Shown in pieces: positions 44,612 to 53,476 of a stretch of 64,000 bases of DNA. Made by a program: the position numbers and the translations under genes. Below the pieces are notes generated by a model. That model had not been told where the DNA came from, ran no database searches, and was given only the letters and a program-made list of their open reading frames with translations. Source of the stretch: Methylobacterium thuringiense (GTDB lineage Bacteria > Pseudomonadota > Alphaproteobacteria > Rhizobiales > Beijerinckiaceae); the NCBI RefSeq assembly GCF_022179645.1, contig NZ_BPRA01000009.1, forward strand, positions 176,074-240,073, in the 5' to 3' direction. Every line of letters starts with the position of its first letter. Position 1 is the first letter of the stretch.

Positions 44612-44642
44612 GCCCGGCAAAGCCTGATACGCTTTATCGGGC
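44612..44642. other. Strong hairpin upstream of xoxF
   Basis: GCCCGgcAAAGC pairs with GCTTTatCGGGC around a 7-base loop: twelve positions with one mismatch and one G-U. No T run follows at once, so it is not a clear terminator. It lies between the small RNA promoter and the xoxF promoter, on neither transcript as drawn. Confidence 0.5.
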
Positions 44643-44712
44643 CTTAACGCGTATTTTAATCGATTTTTTATCTCATTGCATTGAATAAGATCTTCGATTT
44701 AAAAAATTATTA

Positions 44713-44740
44713 TTGATTTTGCGCAGCTCTCGGCTATTCT
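44713..44740 (+). promoter_or_regulatory. Putative xoxF promoter
   Basis: TTGATT (44713-44718) and TATTCT (44735-44740) are spaced by 16 bases. A transcript starting near 44747 would have a leader of about 177 bases before the ATG at 44924. Chosen by eye. Confidence 0.4.
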
Positions 44741-44923
44741 CGTCCGGCGCTCATTGGAGCCGTGGCCCGATACGTCGGGCGCGGATGCTTAGGAGCGCTG
44801 ACCGTCTCTCGCGGCAAGCGGCGATGGTCTCTGGCAACGACCAGGCATTCGGCAAACAACGGAAACCGGCCGCCCCGCGTCGTCACGATCGGCCGGCAGT
44901 CGACGTTTCCTTACGGAGGAACC

Positions 44924-46729
44924 ATGAGAGCGGCACATCTTCTCGCACTCGGCGCGGGTCTCGCAGTTGCGACCCCGGCGCTCGCCAACGAAAGCATCCT
45001 GAAGTCCATCGCCAACCCGGCGGAACAGGCGCTTCAGACCGTCGACTACGCCAACACGCGCTATTCGAAGCTCGATCAGATCAACGCCTCCAACGTGAAG
45101 AACCTCCAGGTCGCCTGGACCTTCTCGACCGGCGTGCTGCGCGGCCACGAGGGCTCGCCGCTGGTCATCGGCAACATGATGTACCTGCACACGCCCTTCC
45201 CGAACATCGTTTACGCCCTCGACCTCGCGGCCGAGAGCAAGATCGTCTGGAAGTACGAGCCCAAGCAGGACCCGGCCGTGATCCCGGTCATGTGCTGCGA
45301 CACGGTCAACCGCGGCCTCGCCTATGCCGACGGCGCCATCCTCCTGCACCAGGCCGACACCACGCTCGTCTCGCTCGACGCGAAGACCGGCAAGGTCAAC
45401 TGGTCCGTCAAGAACGGCGACCCGGGCAAGGGCGAGACCAACACCGCCACCGTTCTCCCGGTGAAGGACAAGGTCATCATCGGCATCTCGGGCGGCGAGT
45501 TCGGCATCCAGGGCAGCGTCACCGCCTACAATCTGAAGGACGGCAAGAAGGCCTGGCGCGCCTACTCGGTCGGCACCGACGACCAGCTGCTCGTCGACCC
45601 CGAGAAGACCACCGACAAGGGCAAGCCCATCGGCAAGGACTCCTCGATCAAGACCTGGGAAGGCGACCAGTGGAAGACCGGCGGCGGTTCGACCTGGGGC
45701 TGGTACTCCTACGACCCCAAGCTGGACCTGTTCTACTACGGCTCGGGCAACCCCTCGACCTGGAACCCCAAGCAGCGTCCGGGCGACAACAAGTGGTCGA
45801 TGACCATTTTCGCCCGTAACCCCGATACCGGCGTCGCCAAGTGGGTCTACCAGATGACCCCGCACGACGAGTGGGACTTCGACGGCATCAACGAGATGAT
45901 CCTCACGGATCAGAAGGTCGACGGCAAGGAGCGTCCGCTCCTGACCCACTTCGACCGTAACGGCTTCGGCTACACCCTCGATCGCGCCACCGGCGAGCTC
46001 CTGGTCGCCGAGAAGTACGATCCGGTGGTGAACTGGGCCACCAAGGTCGACATGGACAAGGACTCCAAGACCTACGGCCGGCCGCTCGTCGTCTCCAAGT
46101 ACTCGACCGAGCAGAACGGTGAAGACGTGAACTCGAAGGGCATCTGCCCGGCGGCTCTCGGCTCCAAGGACCAGCAGCCTGCGGCCTACTCGCCGAAGAC
46201 CGCGCTGTTCTACGTGCCGACCAACCACGTCTGCATGGACTACGAGCCCTTCAAGGTCTCCTACACCCCGGGTCAGCCCTATGTCGGCGCCACCCTGTCG
46301 ATGTACCCCGCGCCGAACAGCCATGGCGGCATGGGCAACTTCATCGCCTGGGACGGTGTCGCCGGCAAGATCAAGTGGTCGAACCCCGAGCAGTTCTCCG
46401 CCTGGGGCGGCGCTCTCGCAACGGCCGGCGACGTGGTCTTCTACGGCACGCTCGAAGGTTACCTGAAGGCCGTCGACGCCAAGACGGGTAAGGAACTCTA
46501 CAAGTTCAAGACCCCGTCGGGCATCATCGGCAACGTGATGACCTACGAGTTCAAGGGCAAGCAGTTCATCGGCATCCTGTCGGGTGTCGGCGGCTGGGCC
46601 GGCATCGGCCTCGCGGCCGGCCTGACCGACCCGAACGCCGGCCTCGGCGCGGTGGGCGGCTACGCCGCTCTCTCGAGCTACACCAACCTCGGTGGTCAGC
46701 TCACCGTGTTCGCTCTGCCGAACCGCTGA
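44924..46729 (+). CDS. xoxF: Lanthanide-dependent methanol dehydrogenase XoxF
   Basis: A 601-aa periplasmic PQQ enzyme that oxidises methanol. Signal peptide about 1-21 ([12 protein letters not shown]...ALA). The vicinal disulfide is C124-C125. Metal ligands expected: E192, N276 and D318; D320 in [10 protein letters not shown] is the extra Asp that marks lanthanide-dependent XoxF versus calcium MxaF. The eight W-motif propeller repeats are evident (e.g. [13 protein letters not shown]). GGAGG precedes the ATG. It is followed by a terminator and no xoxG/xoxJ, so it is an orphan copy like xoxF2 of M. extorquens AM1. An electron acceptor must be encoded elsewhere. Confidence 0.96.
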   Translation: MRAAHLLALGAGLAVATPALANESILKSIANPAEQALQTVDYANTRYSKLDQINASNVKNLQVAWTFSTGVLRGHEGSPLVIGNMMYLHTPFPNIVYALDLAAESKIVWKYEPKQDPAVIPVMCCDTVNRGLAYADGAILLHQADTTLVSLDAKTGKVNWSVKNGDPGKGETNTATVLPVKDKVIIGISGGEFGIQGSVTAYNLKDGKKAWRAYSVGTDDQLLVDPEKTTDKGKPIGKDSSIKTWEGDQWKTGGGSTWGWYSYDPKLDLFYYGSGNPSTWNPKQRPGDNKWSMTIFARNPDTGVAKWVYQMTPHDEWDFDGINEMILTDQKVDGKERPLLTHFDRNGFGYTLDRATGELLVAEKYDPVVNWATKVDMDKDSKTYGRPLVVSKYSTEQNGEDVNSKGICPAALGSKDQQPAAYSPKTALFYVPTNHVCMDYEPFKVSYTPGQPYVGATLSMYPAPNSHGGMGNFIAWDGVAGKIKWSNPEQFSAWGGALATAGDVVFYGTLEGYLKAVDAKTGKELYKFKTPSGIIGNVMTYEFKGKQFIGILSGVGGWAGIGLAAGLTDPNAGLGAVGGYAALSSYTNLGGQLTVFALPNR

Positions 46730-46748
46730 ACCTCACGCAGAACGACGA

Positions 46749-46782
46749 ATGCCGGCGCGGGTCACCGCGCCGGCATTTTTTT
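46749..46782 (+). terminator. Intrinsic terminator of xoxF
   Basis: ATGCCGGCGCGG-gtca-CCGCGCCGGCAT is a perfect 12-bp stem with a 4-base loop followed by seven T. It begins 20 bases after the xoxF stop, confirming monocistronic transcription. Confidence 0.95.
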
Positions 46783-46869
46783 GTCGCGACCCCCGGCTCC
46801 GTCCGGGCTCGCGCACCGATGCAGGAAGCCGCGCCCGGTCGCCATGCGATCGGGCGCGGCTTCGCGTCG

Positions 46870-47172
46870 TCAGCGAAGGCCATCGTAGTTGCTGGCCGTA
46901 TAGCGGCAGATCACCTTGCAGCGTGGGCCGCCGTTGCTCTGATACGACTTCGCGTGGCCGATCGAGCCGGTCATGTCCTGGGTCGGATTCCCGCCGGACT
47001 GGCGCACCACGACGTTGCAGAAGTGCTGCGGGCTCTGCTGATACTTCGGACAGGCGGGCGAGCTGCGGCCGCTGAACAGATCCATCAGCGTCTGCGGTTT
47101 CGCGACGGCCGGCGTCATCAGAAGGCCGAGCGCCATAGCAACGATAGGTGCGCGTGCACAAACTCCAAGCAA
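46870..47172 (-). CDS. Small secreted Cys-containing protein
   Basis: A 100-aa protein with a signal peptide (APIVAMALGLLMTPAVA). The mature part has four cysteines (SPACPK, HFCNVV, PRCKVICRY) and looks like a small disulfide-stabilised periplasmic domain. The best start is TTG at 47172, with AAAGGAG six bases upstream; a longer open frame to 47235 lacks such a site. Function unknown. It is convergent with xoxF; a large GC hairpin (46826-46864) separates the two ends. Confidence 0.65.
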   Translation of the reverse strand: MLGVCARAPIVAMALGLLMTPAVAKPQTLMDLFSGRSSPACPKYQQSPQHFCNVVVRQSGGNPTQDMTGSIGHAKSYQSNGGPRCKVICRYTASNYDGLR

Positions 47173-47379
47173 TGTCAGCTCCTTTAAGCGCCACTTGCCG
47201 CACATTCGTGAGGCATTTGCCTGGTTAGCACCCAAAAAGCAGTGTCAATGTGCGTTTTCACACCAAGACTAGCTCAGTTTTAATCCCATTTATTTTGCAA
47301 TTATTTTGGGATTATTCCGGTTTGTCAGGTAGCGCACAGTCTACCTGCAGGCGCCCTCACTTGAGGCCGCGATCGGGGA

Positions 47380-47658
47380 CTACACGCCCTGGAAGAGCCG
47401 CTGGAAACGGGACACGTCCCCCGCGATCAGGGCCGGAGCGAGGGGCAGGTCCTGGCGCGCGCAGACGCTGAAGCCGTAATACGGCCCGAGCAGCCCCTCG
47501 TCGGGCACGGCGACCCAGAGGCGGACCATCGGCCAATCCGCGTTGAGGCTGAGGAGCAGCATCTGCCCGGTGGAATCGAAGGCCGCCGCCTGATCCCGGA
47601 ACAGATCCGCGATCGACCGGACCTCGCTGTCCCGAACCTGCCTCGTTGCCCAAATCAT
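47380..47658 (-). CDS. Hypothetical protein
   Basis: A 92-aa soluble protein, MIWATRQVRDSEVRSIADLF..., with alternating strands and helices and no recognised family. A longer frame starting at 47727 is possible. The region upstream is A+T-rich and holds its promoter and that of the chemoreceptor-like gene. Confidence 0.5.
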   Translation of the reverse strand: MIWATRQVRDSEVRSIADLFRDQAAAFDSTGQMLLLSLNADWPMVRLWVAVPDEGLLGPYYGFSVCARQDLPLAPALIAGDVSRFQRLFQGV

Positions 47659-47914
47659 ATGTACGAATGCCCTTTTTCTGGGCAAATGCTGGAGGGCAGC
47701 GGGCTTGAGCAATGTCCGGTTGCGCATGGCTGGGCCGCCCCTTCCACGGGATTAAAACGTGACCGTCCTGCTCAACCGAACATCATCCTGTATTATAGTT
47801 CAGGTAAGCTGATAAAGCGCTGGCTTGTCCCGATTCAGAAGTTGTTAGCAAGCAACAAATTATCTTAGCGGTTGTAGAGCTGCCCGCCGGGACAGCATCC
47901 TGCCGGGATAGTCC

Positions 47915-48949
47915 ATGAGCTCGTCTTCGCTCGCCGAACTGGTTGGAACCTCCACCAGGAGCCTCAAGGCGACGGCCTCGTCGAACCTCGCCGCGATCCA
48001 GTCGATCACCGGGCGGATGAAGCTGCTGGCGCTCAACGCGCTGATCGAGGCGGCGCATGCCGGCGAGAAGGGGGCCGGGTTCTCGGTCGTGGCGCAGGAG
48101 GTCCGCACCATCTCGTCGGAGGTCGAGCGCATCGCCGGCGAGCTCGGCCTCAGCCTCGGCAGCCGCATCGACGACCTCGCCCGGGCCGTCGAGGGGCTGG
48201 CCGGGGAGGCGCGGGCGGCGCGCTGCGTCGACCTCGCCCTCAACGCCGTCGAGATCATCGACCGCAACCTCTACGAGCGCACCTGCGACGTGCGCTGGTG
48301 GGCCACCGACGCCGCGGTGGTCGATTGCGCGGCGGACCCGAGCGAGGCGGCGCGCGGCCATGCCGGCCGGCGGCTCGGGGTGATCCTCTCCTCCTACACC
48401 GTCTATCTCGACCTCTGGCTGATCGGGCTGGACGGCCGCGTCCTCGCCAACGGCCGGCCGGAGCGCTTTTCGGTCGCCGGCCACAGCGCCGCGAGCGAAC
48501 CGTGGTTCGCGCTGGCCCGCGGCCTGCGCTCGGGCGAGGATTTCGCGGCGGGCGAGGTGATGCGCCAGCCCGCCCTCGGCGGCGCCCAGGTCGCGACCTA
48601 CCTCGCTTCCGTCCGCGCGGGCGGCGAGGCGCAGGGGCGGCCGCTGGGCTACCTCGCGATCCATTTCGACTGGGAGCCGCAGGCCCGCGCCATCGTCGAG
48701 GGTGTCCGGCTGATGCCGGGCGAGCGCGAGCGCAGCCGCGTCATGCTGCTCGACGCCGCCAACCGCGTGCTGGCCTGCTCGCGGGGGCAGGGGATTCTGG
48801 GCGAGCGCTACCCGCTGCGCACAGACGGCCGGGACCAGGGCCACTACCACGACCCGCAAGGGCGCCTCGTCGCGTTCCACGACACGCCCGGCTACGAGAC
48901 CTATCGCGGGCTGGGCTGGCGCGGGGTGATCGAGCAGGCGGCGGGGTAG
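47915..48949 (+). CDS. Soluble chemoreceptor-like protein with signalling hairpin first and sensor domain last
   Basis: A 344-aa protein without membrane segments. Residues about 20-80 match the signalling tip of methyl-accepting proteins (LLALNALIEAAHAGEKG, GFSVVAQEVRTIS). The remaining 250 residues resemble a Cache/PDC-type sensor (LSSYTVYLDLWLIGLDGRVLANGRPERF, SEPWFALARG, YLAIHFDWEPQA, VMLLDAANRVLACS). Usual receptors have the reverse order and longer coiled-coil signalling domains. It may act as a cytoplasmic ligand-binding modulator of chemoreceptor arrays. Convergent with an ABC operon. Confidence 0.75.
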   Translation: MSSSSLAELVGTSTRSLKATASSNLAAIQSITGRMKLLALNALIEAAHAGEKGAGFSVVAQEVRTISSEVERIAGELGLSLGSRIDDLARAVEGLAGEARAARCVDLALNAVEIIDRNLYERTCDVRWWATDAAVVDCAADPSEAARGHAGRRLGVILSSYTVYLDLWLIGLDGRVLANGRPERFSVAGHSAASEPWFALARGLRSGEDFAAGEVMRQPALGGAQVATYLASVRAGGEAQGRPLGYLAIHFDWEPQARAIVEGVRLMPGERERSRVMLLDAANRVLACSRGQGILGERYPLRTDGRDQGHYHDPQGRLVAFHDTPGYETYRGLGWRGVIEQAAG

Positions 48950-48952
48950 GCC

Positions 48953-49708
48953 CTACAGATCCGACGAGCGCCGCGACAGCTCCCCGCGCAGCTGCCGCGC
49001 GGCCTCGACCAGGGCGGCGTCGCGCCGCGCGCGGGGGCGCGGCTGATCGATGGTGACGTCGGCAGCGATCCGGCCCGGCGCCCCCGCCAGCACCACGACG
49101 CGGTCCGCCAAGTAAACCGCCTCGTCGATGTCGTGGGTCACGAACAGCACGGTCTTGCCCGTCGCCTGCTGGATACGCTGGACCTCGTCCTGCAGCCCCT
49201 CGCGGGTGAAGCTGTCGAGCGCCGAGAAGGGCTCGTCCATCAGCAGCACCTCGGGCTCGACGGCGAGCGCGCGGGCCAGCGCCACGCGCTGGCGCTGGCC
49301 GCCGGAGAGCTGGTGCGGCCAGCGCCCTCCGAGGTCGCCGAGGCCCACCAGCGACAGCATTTTCTTCGCACGCGCACAGCGTTCGGGCTTCGGAATCCCC
49401 AGGCGCTCCAGGCCGAAGGCGACGTTCGCCAGCACCTTCCGCCACGGCAGCAGGCGCGCATCCTGAAACACCAGCGCCATCGGCGTCTCGTTCGCCGGGT
49501 CGGCGTTCACGATCACCGTGCCGCCGCTGGGCTTGGCGAGGTCGATCAGCACGCGCAGCAGCGTCGACTTGCCCACCCCGGACTCGCCGACGATCACCAG
49601 GAACTGCCCGCGCGGGATCGCGAGGTCGAGCTCTTTCAGGATGACGTTCTGCCGCCCGTCGCGCTCATAGGCGAGGCTCAGGCCTTTGATGTCGATAATC
49701 GGACTCAT
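48953..49708 (-). CDS. ABC transporter ATP-binding protein (NitT/TauT type)
   Basis: A 251-aa ATPase. Walker A GESGVGKST, Q-loop VFQDARLLPW, signature LSGGQRQRVALARAL, Walker B VLLMDEPFSALD and the switch His in FVTHDIDEA are all intact. The closest type is SsuB/TauB/NrtD of nitrate, sulfonate and taurine importers. Its ATG overlaps the permease stop (ATGA), so translation is coupled. Long in-frame extension upstream is not coding. Confidence 0.94.
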   Translation of the reverse strand: MSPIIDIKGLSLAYERDGRQNVILKELDLAIPRGQFLVIVGESGVGKSTLLRVLIDLAKPSGGTVIVNADPANETPMALVFQDARLLPWRKVLANVAFGLERLGIPKPERCARAKKMLSLVGLGDLGGRWPHQLSGGQRQRVALARALAVEPEVLLMDEPFSALDSFTREGLQDEVQRIQQATGKTVLFVTHDIDEAVYLADRVVVLAGAPGRIAADVTIDQPRPRARRDAALVEAARQLRGELSRRSSDL

Positions 49709-50457
49709 GGCCGCCACCGCAATAGCCAGCCCTGTAGGGCGACGAAGGCGGTGTCGAACAGGCCGTAGAGGGCGGCCATGGTCAGCATGTAGACCACCAC
49801 GATGTCGGTGGAGAGCAGCGACGACGCCTGCATCATGCGCTGCCCGATGCCGGGCACCCCGAAGATCTCGGCGGCCACCACCGCCATCCAGGCCTGGCCG
49901 AGCGCCGTGCGCAGGCCGACCAGAATGCCGGGCGTCGCCGCCGGCAGCAGGATTTTTGTGAGACGCGACCAGGCCGAGCGGTAGCCGAAGGCCTGCGCCA
50001 CCTCGACGAGATCCCGGTCGACGCTCCGCACCGCGCCTTGCGTGGCAAAAAACACGATCCAGAACACGCCGACGGCGATGATGAACACCGCCGCCCGCGG
50101 CTCGACGCCGAACCAGATGATGGCGAAGGGCACCCAGGCGAGCCCGGGGATCGGCCGCAGCAGGCGCACGACCCAGGCGGTCAGGTTCTCGAAGGACCGG
50201 AACATACCCGCGACGATGCCGAGCGCCATGCCCGCGCCCGCGCCGACGCCGAGGCCGACCACGTAGTGGCTCAGGCTCTCGATCACCGCCACGAGCCAGG
50301 CCCCGCTCGCGATCTCCTTGAGCAGGGCGGCGGGAATCGTCGAGGGCGGCGGCAGGAAGGCCGGGTTGACGAGATCGAGCCGGGGCACGGCCTCCCACAC
50401 GCAGAGGAAGGCGAGGAGCCCGAGGAGGGCGAGGCCGGTCGCGCGGAGGCGGGTCAT
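49705..50457 (-). CDS. ABC transporter permease (NitT/TauT type)
   Basis: A 250-aa inner-membrane permease with six hydrophobic helices and the EAA-type loop (EVAQAFGYRSAWSRLTKILLPAATPGILVGLR). Start at 50457 was chosen seven codons inside the open frame where the typical N-terminus begins. Part of a three-gene operon: binding protein, permease, ATPase. A chromosomal palindrome sits between it and the binding-protein gene. Confidence 0.92.
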   Translation of the reverse strand: MTRLRATGLALLGLLAFLCVWEAVPRLDLVNPAFLPPPSTIPAALLKEIASGAWLVAVIESLSHYVVGLGVGAGAGMALGIVAGMFRSFENLTAWVVRLLRPIPGLAWVPFAIIWFGVEPRAAVFIIAVGVFWIVFFATQGAVRSVDRDLVEVAQAFGYRSAWSRLTKILLPAATPGILVGLRTALGQAWMAVVAAEIFGVPGIGQRMMQASSLLSTDIVVVYMLTMAALYGLFDTAFVALQGWLLRWRP

Positions 50458-50480
50458 GCGGCAGAGCCCCCGATCCAATA

Positions 50481-50516
50481 CCCGTCATTGCGAGCCGCAG
50501 GCGAAGCAATGACGGG
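50481..50516. repeat. Chromosomal palindrome (gtcattgcgag family)
   Basis: CCCGTCATTGC and GCAATGACGGG are perfect 11-base arms around gagccgcaggcgaa. Related to the repeat at 11751-11843. It sits in the transporter operon, where it may reduce expression of the permease and ATPase relative to the binding protein. Confidence 0.75.
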
Positions 50517-50564
50517 GAGGGGCCGCACCGACGCGGTCAAAGGCGAGGCGAAGCGAGCCGACAC

Positions 50565-51575
50565 TTAAGGCGCCACGGCCTTCTCATACGGCCGCGCATC
50601 GAACAGCCCCTCGATCGGTGCCTCCTTGTCGAGGGTGCCGATCGAGACCTGATAGGCCTGCATCGCCTTGGTCGCGGCGATGATCGTGCGCGGGTCGGTG
50701 ATGAATTTTGCGGCCGGCGAGGAGATCGCCTTCTGGATGGTGGCGACGTCGGTGATACCCTTGCCGAGCGCCGCCTCGACATGCGGCGCGGCCCGGGCCG
50801 GATCGGATTTCAGGAGGTCGGTGGCGCGCACCAGCGCCTTCACTAGCCCCTCGACGGCGGCGGGGTTCTTGTCGGCGAACTTTCCGTAGACCGCGACCAC
50901 AGTGCCGGGCTGGTCGGGGAACATCTCGCCCCCCGTGGCGATCAGCTTGATCGCCGGGTTGCGCAGCTGGACGATGGTCAGCGCCGGCTCGCGGATCGAG
51001 GCGCCGTCCATGGCGCCGGCGAGCACCGCCTGCTGCGTCGCGTCGATGCCCATCGGCACCACCTCGGCATCCGCCTTGTCGGCCTTCGCCACCTGCCAGA
51101 GCCAGTGCTGCAGGGTGGTGTTCGGCACCGAGCCCGGCGGCTGCGTGGCGAGGCGGGCGGCGCGGCCCTCCTTGGCCCGGAACGCCTTGAAGGCCTCGGC
51201 CTTGCTGGGTGCGCTGGCGAAGTACGGCGCGAGCTTCGGACCGGCGACGAACACCATCTCTTCGACGGCGGTGGCGGCGACCACGCGGACGTCGATGCCC
51301 TTGGTGCGGGCCACCGCCAGCGGCGCGATGCCGGCGACGTAGACGTCGATGGTGCCGGACGCGAGCGCCTGGATCATGTTCGGGCCAGATTCGAAGGTGG
51401 TGAAGCTCGGCTCCAGCCCCGCCTCCTTCAGCCAGCCCTCGCCCCGCGCCACGAAGACCGGCGCCGCGCCGATCACCGGGATCACGCCGACGCGCACCGG
51501 CACCGGCTCGGCCGAGGCGGGCAGGGGGCCGAGAAGCCCGGCAAGGACCGCCACGGCGCTGAGGAGGAGACGCAT
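50565..51575 (-). CDS. ABC transporter substrate-binding protein (NitT/TauT/SsuA type)
   Basis: A 336-aa periplasmic protein. Signal peptide about 1-22 (MRLLLSAVAVLAGLLGPLPASA). The mature protein starts VPVRVGVIPVIGAAPVFVARGEGWLKEAGL, typical of NMT1/THI5-like and SsuA-like binding proteins, with the ALASGTIDVYVAGIAPLAVAR segment. Ligand cannot be deduced: sulfonates, nitrate, pyrimidine precursors and others use this fold. First gene of the operon. Confidence 0.9.
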   Translation of the reverse strand: MRLLLSAVAVLAGLLGPLPASAEPVPVRVGVIPVIGAAPVFVARGEGWLKEAGLEPSFTTFESGPNMIQALASGTIDVYVAGIAPLAVARTKGIDVRVVAATAVEEMVFVAGPKLAPYFASAPSKAEAFKAFRAKEGRAARLATQPPGSVPNTTLQHWLWQVAKADKADAEVVPMGIDATQQAVLAGAMDGASIREPALTIVQLRNPAIKLIATGGEMFPDQPGTVVAVYGKFADKNPAAVEGLVKALVRATDLLKSDPARAAPHVEAALGKGITDVATIQKAISSPAAKFITDPRTIIAATKAMQAYQVSIGTLDKEAPIEGLFDARPYEKAVAP

Positions 51576-51775
51576 CGGCTCACCGGTTTCAGGGGAAACG
51601 CCTCGTCCCCATCGCACGGCCCCCCGAAACGTCAAGCCGGAATGTGCCCGCGGCGCGCGATGGAAAACCCGAGGGTGCTCCGGCGCGGGCATTTGCGCGG
51701 AACACCCGGCCTCACGGTTTCGTTAACGGCGGCTCGCAAACTGCAATCGCGCGGCACAAATCAAGGGACTCCGCC

Positions 51776-52189
51776 ATGAGCTTTCTCGGCAGCATCGTCA
51801 GCAAGATCCTCCACCCGTTCGGAGGCAGCTCCGACGCCCAGGCGAAACCCGCCGACGCCCCCGCCTCCACGGGCGGCGACACGGCCGCGTCTCCCGCCTC
51901 GACCGGCGGTGGCACCACCGCGGCCCCCGGCTCGATCGACATCGAGGCGAACCTCGCCAAACTCGCCGCCGACAACCCGCAGAAGCTGAACTGGAAGACC
52001 TCGATCGTCGACCTGCTGAAGCTGATCGACCTCGATTCGAGCCTCGGCGCCCGCCAGAAGCTCGCCGACGAGCTCCACTACACTGGCGACAAGAACGACT
52101 CCGCCACGATGAACGTCTGGCTGCACAAGCAGGTCATCAAGAAGCTGGAGGAGAACGGCGGCAAGGTTCCGGCCGATCTCAAGGACTGA
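51776..52189 (+). CDS. DUF3597 family protein
   Basis: A 137-aa protein. The N-terminal MSFLGSIVSKILHPFGG is followed by an Ala/Pro/Gly/Thr-rich linker with two near-identical PASTGG(D/G) units. The conserved C-terminal DUF3597 domain has LNWKTSIVDLLKLIDLDSSLGARQKLADELHYTGD...MNVWLHKQVIKKL. LysM-like or stress relatives are known in Proteobacteria, but function is not settled. A good terminator follows. Confidence 0.9.
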   Translation: MSFLGSIVSKILHPFGGSSDAQAKPADAPASTGGDTAASPASTGGGTTAAPGSIDIEANLAKLAADNPQKLNWKTSIVDLLKLIDLDSSLGARQKLADELHYTGDKNDSATMNVWLHKQVIKKLEENGGKVPADLKD

Positions 52190-52210
52190 GTTTTTGTGAG
52201 TTAAGCGTCG

Positions 52211-52238
52211 AGCCCGGTGCGTGAGCGCCGGGCTTTTT
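52211..52238 (+). terminator. Intrinsic terminator after the DUF3597 gene
   Basis: AGCCCGGTGC-gtga-GCGCCGGGCT with a ten-pair stem, followed by five T, 22 bases after the stop codon. Confidence 0.9.
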
Positions 52239-52253
52239 CGTGGGCCGCACTCT

Positions 52254-52371
52254 TCCCTCCCCCTTGTGGGGAGGGACCGAGGGTGGGGATGGCTCCGCTT
52301 GGTCCGACGCCGGCAGGCGGAACCACCCCTACCTCCAACTTCTCCCCACAAGGGGGAGGAGAGAGACCCTC
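52254..52371. repeat. REP-like composite palindrome, copy 3
   Basis: Arms ccctcccccttgtggggaggg and tctccccacaagggggagga with inner arms ggtggggatgg and ccacccctacc. Lies between the convergent DUF3597 and binding-protein genes and touches the stop of the latter. Confidence 0.85.
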
Positions 52372-53476
52372 ACCGCCCCGTGCGGATCCGGGTCCACAAG
52401 CGCGTCACGAAGCGCTGGGTCTGGTCGACCCAGGCGGTGTTGACCACGAGGCGCTGCATCGTGGCCTCGTCCGGGTAGATGCCGGGATTGGCCAGGATCT
52501 CGGGCTTCACCAGCTTCTTCGCCGGCAGGTTGCCGCTGGCATAGGAGACGAAGTCGGTGTTCGCCGCCGCCACCTCGGGCCGGAGCATGTAGTTCAGGAA
52601 GACGTGCGCGTCGGCGGCGTGGGGGGCGTCCTTGGGGATCGCGAAGGTGTCGAACCACATCTCCGCGCCCTCGCGCGGGATCTGGTAGGTGATCTTGACG
52701 TCGTTCTTGGCCTCCTCCGCGCGCTTCTTCGCCTGCAGCACGTCGCCGGAATAGCCGACCGCGACACAGATATCGCCGTTGGCCAGCGCGTTGATGTATT
52801 CCGACGAATGGAATTTCCGGATCGAGCCGCGCACCTTGTAGAGCGCGTCCGTGACCTTCGAGATGTCGTCCCAGCGCTTGGGGTCCATCTTCGGCCCGTA
52901 GAACGGCAGGATCGACGGGATCAGGTCCTCGGGGCTGTCGATCATCATCACCCCGCACTCCTTGAGCTTGTTCATCGTGCTCGGGTTGAGGACGAGGCTC
53001 CAGGAGTTCAGCGCCGCATCGGGGCCGAGCTTTTCGCGCACCATGTCGAGGTTCAGGCCGATGCCGGTGGTGCCCCACATGTAGTCGACGGCGTAGGCGT
53101 TGCCGGGATCGTAGGCCTGCAGCCGTCCGGCGATCTCGGGCCAGACGTTGACGAGGTTTGGCAGCTTCGCCTTGTCGAGGGGCTGGAACACGCCGGCCCG
53201 GATCAGCCGCTGCAGGAACGGCCCGGACGGCGCGACCACGTCGTAACCGGATTTTCCCGCGAGCAGCCGCGTCTCGAGCACCTCGTTGCTGTCGTAGGTG
53301 TCGTAGACGACCGTGATGCCGGTCTCCTTGGTGAAGGCGTCGAGCACCTTGGGGTCGATGTAGTCCGACCAGTTGTAGATCGCGATCACCCGGTCCGCCG
53401 CGCGCGCCGGCCCGCCGAGACCCGGTGCGACCAGCGCGAGGACGGCGAAGACGGCACGGCGCAGCGGGGGCCTCAC
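52370..53476 (-). CDS. Polyamine-type ABC transporter substrate-binding protein
   Basis: A 368-aa periplasmic protein of the PotD/PotF family. A signal peptide (about 1-26, ending ARA-A) precedes RVIAIYNWSDYIDPKVLDAFTKETGITVVYDTYDSNE, the family hallmark. Further conserved parts are YDVVAPSG, YMWGTTGIGLN and SGDVLQA. The GTG start at 53476 overlaps the stop of the RidA-family gene. No permease or ATPase is adjacent, so it is an orphan binding protein or serves a transporter elsewhere. Putrescine or spermidine is likely, but not proven. Confidence 0.9.
   Translation of the reverse strand: MRPPLRRAVFAVLALVAPGLGGPARAADRVIAIYNWSDYIDPKVLDAFTKETGITVVYDTYDSNEVLETRLLAGKSGYDVVAPSGPFLQRLIRAGVFQPLDKAKLPNLVNVWPEIAGRLQAYDPGNAYAVDYMWGTTGIGLNLDMVREKLGPDAALNSWSLVLNPSTMNKLKECGVMMIDSPEDLIPSILPFYGPKMDPKRWDDISKVTDALYKVRGSIRKFHSSEYINALANGDICVAVGYSGDVLQAKKRAEEAKNDVKITYQIPREGAEMWFDTFAIPKDAPHAADAHVFLNYMLRPEVAAANTDFVSYASGNLPAKKLVKPEILANPGIYPDEATMQRLVVNTAWVDQTQRFVTRLWTRIRTGR

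Noticed and set aside
48953-50509. A single 518-codon frame covering the ABC ATPase and the permease region
   Set aside because: Only the last 251 codons show ATPase motifs. The upstream part is out of frame with the real permease.
51587-51600. A second parS-like palindrome (GTTTCAGGGGAAAC)
   Set aside because: It differs from the consensus in the central bases that ParB requires and has no further symmetry.
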